Shown: in pieces, positions 44,907-53,000 of the stretch | Numbering within the stretch: the stretch's first letter is position 1 | How the letters are laid out: every line of letters begins with the position of its first letter | Notes under the pieces: generated by a model | The model's database searches: none | Seen by the model: only the letters and a program-made list of their open reading frames with translations | Told to the model about the DNA's origin: nothing | Translations under genes and position numbers: made by a program | DNA from: Kosakonia radicincitans DSM 16656 | Lineage (GTDB): Bacteria; Pseudomonadota; Gammaproteobacteria; Enterobacterales; Enterobacteriaceae | NCBI RefSeq assembly: GCF_000280495.2 | Contig: NZ_CP018016.1 | Coordinates: forward strand, 3,534,001-3,598,000 | DNA: 64,000 bases | Direction: 5' to 3'

Positions 44907-45846
44907 AATGGTTATCTTGCTCATCATTAAAATGCGGGCCACGATTTTGGCCAGGATCATCCTTATAGAAATGGCCACCAGCATCATCTCGAATATACAC
45001 TTTTTGAGTACCGCCACCAGGTTTTGGTAATTCAAATTCATATATATACCCTAGTTGAGCATTACCACGTTTATCTACATTTGGTGATACACTACTCGGA
45101 CTTTGGGTAACAGGAATCCCTGATTGCCTTTTTGCTTCATTGAATGCACCGGATCTTGCAGAGCCTTCCGGTGACAAGTTAGCAGGTCTATCTCCTTTAG
45201 CCAGATAAGCTAAATCATCTTTATCTGGCCCGTCAGGAACTGGCGTTACAGTATTACCCCCTGTATCGGGTGCGCCATCAAGATTTCCTGTGTTCGTAGC
45301 CCCCTGCTCTACGGGTTGATCAGCACCAGTATGCGTTGCTCCCTGTTCACCACTCCGGTCAGGATTAACCAGTTTGCCACCTGTTGGATCCTGATCAGCT
45401 ATTGTCAGTTCCGTATGCCCCGGCCCGTGAGTGCCATCATAAAGACTCTGTTGGGCAGGCAATAAGTGGAATGGTCCCTTTTTATCCTGCTCAACAATGT
45501 AATCATAGGCTGCACGTTGTTCCGGCGTCAGATTTTCGACCAAATCCGCACGGCCGCCATTCATGGCTACAGAAAAAACATACATCTGCTCAGAAGAAGA
45601 CAAGTTATCCATTACGGTTTTGGCTGCACCAATTCCCAGTAATGCACCCAATCCCTCTTCTTCCAGAGCGGTGCTACAAGCCGGCGTTTTCGCGCAAGCC
45701 TGAATCGCCAGCTTCCCGGCAATAACAACCGCCCGTAGCGAATTATTCTCAACCTCAACCCGTGCCGCATTTGCTCCGCCGCCGATGCCACTGCTGGCGC
45801 TGTCGGACAGGCTGGCCAGTGACGTTCCCGGCAGCCCGGTTGACAC
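44896..45846 (-). CDS. Orphan CdiA-CT with VENN motif and nuclease-like end
   Basis: A 316-residue frame with no signal peptide. Residues ~20-36 are IGGGANAARVEVENN, the CdiA pre-toxin junction. A helical region and a Pro/Thr/Gly-rich linker follow. The C-terminal ~50 residues contain YIRDDAGGHFYKDDPGQNRG, then PHFND and the final NHYDY, a His/Asp/Asn-rich pattern seen at the ends of several contact-dependent toxins and suggestive of a metal-dependent nuclease. It lacks everything needed for export, so it can act only if recombined onto a full CdiA. The upstream VENN codons lie in a 42-bp repeat shared with the next module. Confidence 0.7.
   Translation of the reverse strand: MSTGLPGTSLASLSDSASSGIGGGANAARVEVENNSLRAVVIAGKLAIQACAKTPACSTALEEEGLGALLGIGAAKTVMDNLSSSEQMYVFSVAMNGGRADLVENLTPEQRAAYDYIVEQDKKGPFHLLPAQQSLYDGTHGPGHTELTIADQDPTGGKLVNPDRSGEQGATHTGADQPVEQGATNTGNLDGAPDTGGNTVTPVPDGPDKDDLAYLAKGDRPANLSPEGSARSGAFNEAKRQSGIPVTQSPSSVSPNVDKRGNAQLGYIYEFELPKPGGGTQKVYIRDDAGGHFYKDDPGQNRGPHFNDEQDNHYDY
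45746..45787 (-). repeat. 42-bp direct repeat at VENN junction, copy A
   Basis: Identical over 42 bases to 47369-47410. It encodes GGANAARVEVEN in the orphan tail and could seed homologous exchange of toxin modules. Confidence 0.8.
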
Positions 45847-46138
45847 GGGTTGCAGATTACATTTTTACGATTGCCTCTACATCCAGACCCAGATGGAAGT
45901 CAAGCCATGCTGACAGAGTATCTTCAGTTAATTGTTTGATTAACGCGGTTGAGATGCAATCTTTACCGCGTTAATGTCTGAACGGTTGAGTACTTTAAGA
46001 GTTTTGTCGAAATCAAAGGGCTGGAACATGCGCCATTCCTTTTTTGTTACATATTACGGTGATGGCACATAATTTCTAACACTCTACTCTGGAGTGGCTG
46101 AAGCAAACATAACAGTAGTCCAACATTCGGAATTCGCG
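45847..46138. other. Spacer with a short coding remnant
   Basis: About 290 bases between an immunity gene and the next toxin tail. On the minus strand a protein-like stretch GKDCISTALIKQLTEDTLSA continues to DFHLGLDVEAIVKM and a stop near 45870, preceded in another frame by MFQPFDFDKTLKVLNRSDIN. These look like two frames of one short decayed gene of unknown family. Confidence 0.35.
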
Positions 46139-46486
46139 TTATCTGACAACAGAGCTAATTTTTATATCCGGCTTTATACGTATTTCAACTTTATTGATTA
46201 AATTCTCTGTAGCAACCTCAATATAAATATAATCACCAAGCTTATCATTCCTTATGCTAAATGAGTTAACACCATCGATACAAGCATGTGATATTTCGTT
46301 ATCATGTAGTTTAATTGAGTATTGGATCCAACCTTCAACAATACTAAAAGAAAAATAAACGCTAAGACCATATTGGTTTTTTGCAGTATATAAAAAACTA
46401 ACATTTTCTCGTTTAAACGAAACAGGTTCACTTTCAAAAAAAGAGAGCAACTCAATTTCATCAGGCTTATTTTCTATGAACATCAC
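46139..46486 (-). CDS. Putative immunity protein
   Basis: A 115-residue (GTG start) or 114-residue (second codon ATG) soluble protein with alternating beta-strand pattern (NVSFLYTAKNQYGLSVYF, YIYIEVATENLINKVEIRIK). Its start overlaps the stop of the preceding toxin tail by four bases (GTGA), the tight coupling normal for a cognate immunity gene. The family is not recognised. Confidence 0.65.
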   Translation of the reverse strand: MMFIENKPDEIELLSFFESEPVSFKRENVSFLYTAKNQYGLSVYFSFSIVEGWIQYSIKLHDNEISHACIDGVNSFSIRNDKLGDYIYIEVATENLINKVEIRIKPDIKISSVVR

Positions 46487-47964
46487 TTAGTTACTCCATT
46501 TTTCGGTATAGTCGTAATAAATCGATAAGCACCATCTTTCGTGACTTCGAAAGTACTTTCAAACATTGTAGCTTTTCCTGAAGGGTCAATGAAGAAAGAC
46601 TGTCTGACCTCAAAACTACCGTATTGATCCGTATATTTTTTCACAATGTTATTTGGATTTTTAGTCGCCTGAGTAAAATGTTCAGCCAAAAGTGCATAAC
46701 CATTAATGTCATCAGTAACACCTAATCGCTTCATTTCCAGGGCAAGTTGGTTTGTACGATCTAACGTATGATCACTGCCCGTTCCCTTACCAAAAAGATA
46801 ATCAAATTTTTTCGGATCAACTACAGAATTAGCTATCGTCTGCTCAACAGTTGACGTTGGCAACTGGCCATTCTTCGCCGTATTACCTACAAAACTTTCA
46901 AGCGACTCAGCAGTCAATCTGTTGCCTGACTGCTTATCAACAGCCATCAACGCCTTCAGCTCTGACAGTTCAGCTACCGACATCTTACTGACCATCGCGG
47001 TTGCCAGACCTGCCGGAAGCGCATCCCCGACAGCCATTTCTGCTATCCATATACTAACTTCATTAGCACAGAGCACCGGGTTTCCCGCGCAACTACTGGC
47101 AGTCGCCCTGACAAGGGCAATCAGCTCGGGAGTAGCAGCAAGCGCGGTGGAACCTCCAGCAAGGACGCCATAAAGAGCAATAGCTGTTTTAGCGTTTTCT
47201 TTCGCCTCTTCGAGATTATGTAATTCCTGTATTGCTACGGGATCACCAGCTTCAACATGTTCCCGTACTTCCTGTTCATATTTGTCAGTCAGTCGGTAAA
47301 GTGGATCGCCAGTTTTCTTAAATTCATCCTGATAGGCATCAGGATGGAGGCTTATCAGAAAAGTATTGTTCTCAACCTCAACCCGTGCCGCATTTGCTCC
47401 GCCGCCGATGTCGCTGCTGTTCCCGGCAGCCACGCTACCGCCTGCCGCACCCAGCGCAGCCACAAGGTTCACTATCACCGTTTTTTCATCCGGTGATAGC
47501 TTATCCGGCTCTTTGTTGTAAAACGCCAGCGACAGCGCTTCTGAACTCGACGCCGCAATAAAACCACCGGCCGCTCCGGCAGCAGCATTGCCGCCCTGTA
47601 ACTGCACCAGTACCGCTGACGCCAGGGTATGCAGTGCAATGCGCGCGCTTTCATGACCATCGGTGACGCTTTTTATCAGCCCTGCCACATACGGTGCTGC
47701 GCCTGCCGCCATCCCGCCAGTGACATTTCCACCCAGCGCCCCCGCCAGTAGCCCCGTCAGCGCAGTGCCGTTACGCCAGAAATCACTGCCGACACCGTAT
47801 TCCTTATCGACCTCTTTATACTGTGCAGAACCCGCGATTTTGTCATCAATCTGCTGTTCCGTCAGGCCATCCAGTTCACCGTTCGCCTCCATATCCGCGC
47901 GGATTTTCTTTTTACCCTCGTCCAGTTGGCTCTGCCGCCAGGCATCCATCGCCTGGGTACCCAA
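46483..47964 (-). CDS. Orphan CdiA C-terminal fragment with PT-VENN domain and toxin
   Basis: A 493-residue frame without signal peptide. Residues ~30-195 resemble the pre-toxin region of CdiA (KEYGVGSDFWRNG, GALGGNVTGGMAAGAAPYVA, LVQLQGGNAAAGAAGG, KLSPDEKTVIVNLVAALG), ending in IGGGANAARVEVENN. The following ~290 residues carry hydrophobic helices and a final soluble domain (FDYLFGKGTGSDHTLDRTN, FEVRQSFFIDPSGKATMFE). This last domain is likely the effector; I cannot assign an activity. It is the longest remnant in the archive and keeps enough pre-toxin sequence for recombination with a complete cdiA. Confidence 0.72.
   Translation of the reverse strand: MGTQAMDAWRQSQLDEGKKKIRADMEANGELDGLTEQQIDDKIAGSAQYKEVDKEYGVGSDFWRNGTALTGLLAGALGGNVTGGMAAGAAPYVAGLIKSVTDGHESARIALHTLASAVLVQLQGGNAAAGAAGGFIAASSSEALSLAFYNKEPDKLSPDEKTVIVNLVAALGAAGGSVAAGNSSDIGGGANAARVEVENNTFLISLHPDAYQDEFKKTGDPLYRLTDKYEQEVREHVEAGDPVAIQELHNLEEAKENAKTAIALYGVLAGGSTALAATPELIALVRATASSCAGNPVLCANEVSIWIAEMAVGDALPAGLATAMVSKMSVAELSELKALMAVDKQSGNRLTAESLESFVGNTAKNGQLPTSTVEQTIANSVVDPKKFDYLFGKGTGSDHTLDRTNQLALEMKRLGVTDDINGYALLAEHFTQATKNPNNIVKKYTDQYGSFEVRQSFFIDPSGKATMFESTFEVTKDGAYRFITTIPKNGVTK
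47369..47410 (-). repeat. 42-bp direct repeat at VENN junction, copy B
   Basis: Second copy of the repeat at 45746-45787, with the flanks diverging on both sides. Confidence 0.8.
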
Positions 47965-48379
47965 CGCAACGGCCTGGGTCTGAATCTCTAACTGTGTCGC
48001 GACTCAGTGCGCCGACATTCTGCTGCTGGTATCGACACGCTGATGGCATCAATGCGCCAAAGTGGTTGTGTGATGTGGCCGTTGGGGTATTGGCGGGAGA
48101 GAAAGCTATTTAATTCTTTCTTTAGCGGGGAAATATTATTCAACGCCCGTAAAACCAGGGCCCCGTATTTCATTTTTTAACATATGCAGGCATCGGTCAG
48201 ATATGCTTGTAACAGGCGTAGCACCGATACGGATGTTGTAGCTGATTCCTTAGCGTGGTTCATCCTTGTTAACGAAAATCTTGCCTGACTGAGGGTTCAA
48301 GATTGTATACTTTGTTGATTCAGCATATTTCTGACTTATCACTAGTAATTACTGCAGACTGATATATTTATAAATAAGA
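47965..48379. other. Junction DNA upstream of the large toxin fragment
   Basis: About 415 bases. The cdiA-like frame can be followed upstream to about 47990 and is then lost. A 61-codon minus-strand frame (MKYGALVLRALNNISPLKKE start) at 47988-48173 is of uncertain meaning. No mobile element ends were identified. Confidence 0.35.
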
Positions 48380-48705
48380 TCATTTATAAAAATCACTCTG
48401 CACAAAGATTTTCGGCCATAAACTTTCAAAAGCTACAGCTTCGAGTTCCAATTGCAGGTTATCCTCTAAACGCACCATAAAGCAGCCACCATATGGCATA
48501 TGCCTGTGTCTAAACGTCCTCTCCCAATATTTTTTGAGTTAGCAAAATGTCCGACAGACTCATCAACCTTAATTGTTGAAAAAAAACCGACACCTGAACT
48601 AGTTCTTTCGATAACATAAGAATTTTTCAGATATTCAGTTTTAAAATTGCTATCTTTCTTAAAGGTAAAAATCAGCGCAAATAATTCTTCATCAGAAAGT
48701 TTCAT
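48380..48705 (-). pseudogene. Orphan immunity gene with A-run frameshift
   Basis: The frame starts MKLSDEELFALIFTFKKD and reads well to VDESVGHFANSK, after which it turns into unlikely sequence and stops at 48466. Adding one A to the run of six at about 48527-48532 gives KKYWERTFRHRHMPYGGCFM, then a LELEAVAFESLWPKIF stretch and a stop at 48380. The restored product of about 108 residues resembles small immunity proteins found next to CdiA and Rhs toxins. No toxin tail precedes it. Either a real decay event or a sequencing error in a homopolymer. Confidence 0.6.
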
Positions 48706-48930
48706 TCGAATGACTCATAGCTGACGTTAATATTCTGAACTCACCATAAATTACCATGACTTTTATATTACCATAATTAGTTAGCCTTATGAGCTTGATG
48801 CCAGAGTTGGCAGAGCCGAAACGTAGCGTCCGGAAAGAGAGTTGGGGCCGATAACAGGCTTGTGGCGCCTCCAGGCTGGAGCTATATTCTGTATATCAAC
48901 ATATGGCACTCCTTTTCGATAATTACAAAA

Positions 48931-49374
48931 TCATTTTAGGCCATGAAGACTATAAAAAAAACCTAAGACACTTTTCATATCAGTAACCCATTCAGATATT
49001 TTCATTCCATCCTCATCATAAATTGCACGTAGCTCTATAAATTCATTTATATTTTCAGGGATGAACTTATCACATTTATCAAGAAAAATAACATTGTTTT
49101 GCACGTAAACATTTTGGCCTTCATAATATAAAACCCATGTAAATATAAAATTAACTTTACTTGGCTCATACATTGAAACAGCTAGCGCAGAATGATTTTT
49201 TTTATAAAACCCTTCCTCGAGAGAATTCAGCCAATTTCTTTTATAAGTTTCCACATCCCAATAAGCTAAGGGTAAATATAACTTTTCTTTAAAGTCATTA
49301 ATAATGATAGATGATGGTTGAACTAACTCATCTTCCATATTCGTTGGTTCGCCTAACGTAAAGATTCCGAACAT
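48931..49374 (-). CDS. CdiI-type immunity protein
   Basis: A 147-residue cytoplasmic protein beginning MFGIFTLGEPTNMEDELVQP, with YLPLAYWDVETYKRNWLNSL, HSALAVSMYEP and MKISEWVTDMKSVLGFFYSL. I recall closely similar immunity proteins in E. coli contact-dependent inhibition loci, so this one is a confident immunity call. It lies 21 bases after a short VENN-bearing toxin fragment and is preceded by AAGGAGTAG. It could still protect against neighbours that carry the matching toxin. Confidence 0.75.
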   Translation of the reverse strand: MFGIFTLGEPTNMEDELVQPSSIIINDFKEKLYLPLAYWDVETYKRNWLNSLEEGFYKKNHSALAVSMYEPSKVNFIFTWVLYYEGQNVYVQNNVIFLDKCDKFIPENINEFIELRAIYDEDGMKISEWVTDMKSVLGFFYSLHGLK

Positions 49375-49395
49375 ACAACTACTCCTTAATCCTAT

Positions 49396-49665
49396 TTAGC
49401 TCACTATCGTAAGTACCTTCACGCCATCCCTCGCAACAGGCCCCTTAATAGCCATCACGGTCAAAATCATCACAATTTTAGTGACTACAGTTATCGGGCC
49501 GTAATCCTCGATATCGTAACCGTCACCAGTCAGGTAGTTATTCTCAACCGTCGTTTTCCCGGCCTGTGCTGCTGCATTGGCACCACTGTCTCCCACCAGC
49601 GCCCCCGACAGCCCGAATGCCAAAGTTGCCAGCACCTGCATCGCGGCAGTTGCGGTGGTGATTAT
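49396..49665 (-). pseudogene. Truncated CdiA-CT fragment with VENN motif
   Basis: The frame, open from just after a TGA near 49662, encodes LATLAFGLSGALVGDSG, AAAQAGKTTVENN, and then only about 45 residues (DGYDIEDYGPITVVTKIVMI segment) before a stop. The VENN junction is clear. The toxin domain is too short for the family norm, and a second frame across the end gives GWREGTYDSELNRIKE with a stop just before the immunity ribosome site. That suggests a frameshift or internal deletion within the toxin. It is a remnant of a former cdiA 3' end. Confidence 0.65.
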
Positions 49666-49700
49666 TCATGCCAATGCAATTGCCATGAAGGCAATGACAT

Positions 49701-50057
49701 TTAAGTCCACTCCAGTGAACCATCCTCAAGTACCCAGACTGCGCCCCCCGGACATGCCTCATCAAAGAACCAGATACCATCTTCCATATCGGGTTCTGTC
49801 AGGGGGAACGCCCGTCTGAAAAGTTCAACCTGCTCCTCAACACTTCCTTCAAGGAACTTACCGTGCTTGGCAAGTCTAATTCGTCCATCATTCAAAAGCC
49901 GTTTTAATACCCAAAAAAATAATTCTCTTCGTTCACTAAAAGTAAAGCCAAGTGGACAGGGATCTGGTACTGCATAACATAAAATTGCATCAAGAGTTTG
50001 GCCCTCAGCCGCATCTGCCAGTTCCTTATATTCCTTTTCACTTAGCTCACTAATCAT
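49701..50057 (-). CDS. cdiI: CdiI immunity protein, DUF596-like
   Basis: A 118-residue acidic protein: MISELSEKEYKELADAAEG, DAILCYAVPDPCPLGFTF, RRELFFWVLKRLLNDGRIRL, GSVEEQVELFRRAFP, and a C-terminal WFFDEACPGGAVWVLEDGSLEW. This pattern fits DUF596, a family often found as immunity to contact-dependent toxins. Its ATG overlaps the cdiA stop by four bases (ATGA), so it is the cognate immunity gene of the present cdiA tail. It should block the toxin in the cytoplasm by direct binding. Confidence 0.78.
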   Translation of the reverse strand: MISELSEKEYKELADAAEGQTLDAILCYAVPDPCPLGFTFSERRELFFWVLKRLLNDGRIRLAKHGKFLEGSVEEQVELFRRAFPLTEPDMEDGIWFFDEACPGGAVWVLEDGSLEWT

Positions 50058-53000
50058 TTAAATTTAATCTCCACACGCGTATATTTATTCCCTAATTCAC
50101 TGAATTTTTGACTATTCCGTATATCAATAGTCCAACGAGCACCTGTCTGAGCTTCGGACGTAGATACATTTCTGAGTGTTATCACCGATCCATCTGATAA
50201 TTTTGAAGTATAGATCCCCTCCCTCACTTCATTCAGTGGCGTTTCTCCTGCAAGTTGCTGTGCATAATTTCGTATTTGATCATCACTAAGATTTTGACTT
50301 TCATAAACTTTTGTCGTGCCATAGTTATTACTGGCCTCTCCCTGACGGATAGTCTGTCCATCTATTGTAAGGTCTTTTGATGGATTGCTTTTGTCAAAAA
50401 TATCACTTAATTCATTAAACCGATTTTGCTGCTGTTCCCTTGTGCGAGCATTTTCCTCATCTTCCGGCCCATGACCTCCCGGTGTTCCTGAACCTGCACC
50501 ACCATATTCAGCTTTTTCCTCATCCGTCAGGTTTCCTGCGACATTTGGTTTCGATTCCTCATCCGGATCATCCGACGAACACGCACGACCAAATGTGCAC
50601 TGGGTGGCTTTATCGATGGCCTGACCCAGTTCATTCAGTTTCTTCGTTAACCCCGATGCAGCATCTTCTTTCGCTTTTGCTATCGCCACATCGCCTGGAG
50701 TGACACCATACGGAACAGGCCGTTCCTCATCACTCATCTCGTTGTTTTCTGCCGCATTCTTCCCGGCCTGAGCAGCTGTAGTAGTACCAGCCGAATTACC
50801 GCTCGCCAGGTTACCAGCCAGCCCAGACGCCAGCGTGGAGAGGTTGCTGATCAGCTGTTTATCGCTTTCACTCAGATCTCTGTTGCTCTTACCGGGGAAC
50901 AGTTGATCTTTGATGATCTGTGCAGCCAGTTCACCCGTTGCCCCCCCGGCTGCACCTGCTGCTGCATTTTTTCCCTGGAGCGTAGCGGCTACTCCGCCGA
51001 GGATCGCGTGAGCAATCGCTTTTGCCTCAGTATTATCATTAATACCCAGATTATGCCCGATGATATGCGCCAGCTCCGGAGCTGATGCCCCGGCCAGTGC
51101 GCCAGCCAGATTACCGCCACCTGCCAGCGCTGTCAGTGCGCTGGTTGCCGCCTGAATTCCGCGTTGAACCACACCGCCCGTGCCGTAGAATGACGAGGCG
51201 TTGTTATACGCGCGTTCTGCCACAGAGTCGTCAGTGACAGGCTTTCCTTCCGCAGCCAGTTGCTGACTCGCTTCTTCCAGCGCTGCCGGATCTTTCGCGG
51301 CTTTACGTCCGGCCAAATCACCCTGAGTTCTTGCCACATCGGCAGCCTGTAAACCCACTTCGCCGATCAACTGAATTTCCTGCAGCCGTTTCTGCTCTTT
51401 CTCCTTGTCGAAGATTTGGCTGATGCTGCCGTTGGCGTGTTCCGTATCGCGACTGAGGTCGGCGACATCCTGTTTCTGGTTGTCCTTGTCGCGGAGAGTG
51501 AGGGTACCGTTCGCGATAGCGGCCTGGGTCGTGCCCTCTTCATGGCCTTTATTGCCGCCTCCTGCAAGCAGGGTGTTCGCCGCATTGCTGGCAAACTGCC
51601 CGGCAATGTTGCCTCCGGTATTAAACGAGCCACCCGCATGCTGGGTTTTAAAATCAGCTTCATTGTGGATATCGCTGAAGCCGAGCGTCCCGGTGTCCAG
51701 ACTGTTTTTATCCGTCGTGGCGGTGGACGCAATCACTGCGCCATCAAGCTGGGTATGATTGTCCACCGTGATATCGAAGCCACCATCACCGGCATAAAGC
51801 CCGGTCTGTTCCGCTACCGAATCGAAACGACTCTTCATCTTGTCCTGGCTGACATTTACATAAGCCGAGCCGGACATGGAACCGAAGGTGAAACTGCCTC
51901 CTGCGGCCACGCTGGTCTGTTTACTGTCGTAGTCGTTACTGTCCTGCTGACTGCGCATCAGCAGATCATGACCCACGTCAGCAACAATTTTATTGCCGTT
52001 AACCAGTGCGCCATTGAGTACGGTGTCATTACCGCTTTTGATGGTGACAGTTTTGCCGCTGTCTATCGTGGTTTCAGTCCAGTCGGTACCGTTGCCTTTG
52101 TCCTTGCCGTTCGCCGCATTGACGCTGGCGAAAACGCTGATTCCCCAGCCACCGCTGCCGACACCGATGCCTACACCGACACCACCGCCACTGCTGCTGT
52201 TCTTGCCTGTGGTCTGCTGCGTATTGGCTGCACCTGCCAGCAGGATGTCGTTCTTCGCATCCAGCAGCGCGTCGCCGCCTGATTTCAGTTGGCTTCCGGC
52301 AATCACGATATCGCCGCTGTTCGGGCCGTTATTTTTGCCGTTGGCAGTAATGGAGAGATTGTTACCTGCGCTCAGAGCGCTGCCCGAGACAGCATCACTC
52401 CGGGCATGCTGCTCCGACTTCGATTTTTGCGTGGTGAGTGATGCACTGATACCAATAGCGTTGGTGCTTGGGTTATCGGTATTTCCGCTATTAGCAGCAT
52501 CAAGAGCAACAGCCTGCCCGGCCTGCACACCGGAGAGAACGGATTTGGTGGCCTGCAACGCCGCTAACCGGCCGTCACTTTCGTGCTTCGCGTCCTGTGC
52601 GGAGTTTACAGCATTGTTGATAGCCCCACCCACCGCGCCGGACAACGCAATCGTCAGACCGCTGCTTTTCTGTTCGAAGGTCTGGTCGGTGGTGCGTTTG
52701 TCATGACCCGGATCGACCACCACACTGTCGCCGCTCAGGGCGAGGTCTTTTTTGGCGATCACGTCAGAACCGCCAATATGTAGCGCGTCACCTGCCGAAA
52801 TCGTCACATTCCCGCCATTGCTGCCGACAGTGCTCATGCTCTGGCTCTGGGTGGTGCCTTTCTCTTTCAGATCCTGTTTGGTTTTACTGCTGCCGATGGT
52901 AAAACCGATGCCGCCGGATCCCATCAGGCCGCTCTTTTTCTTCTCTTTAAACTGCCAGTTCGAGTCGGTATTGGTGGCGGCTGTGATGTCCACGTTATGC

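Noticed and set aside
47988..48173. 61-codon minus-strand frame as an insertion-sequence fragment
   Set aside because: No transposase motif or terminal repeats could be recognised.
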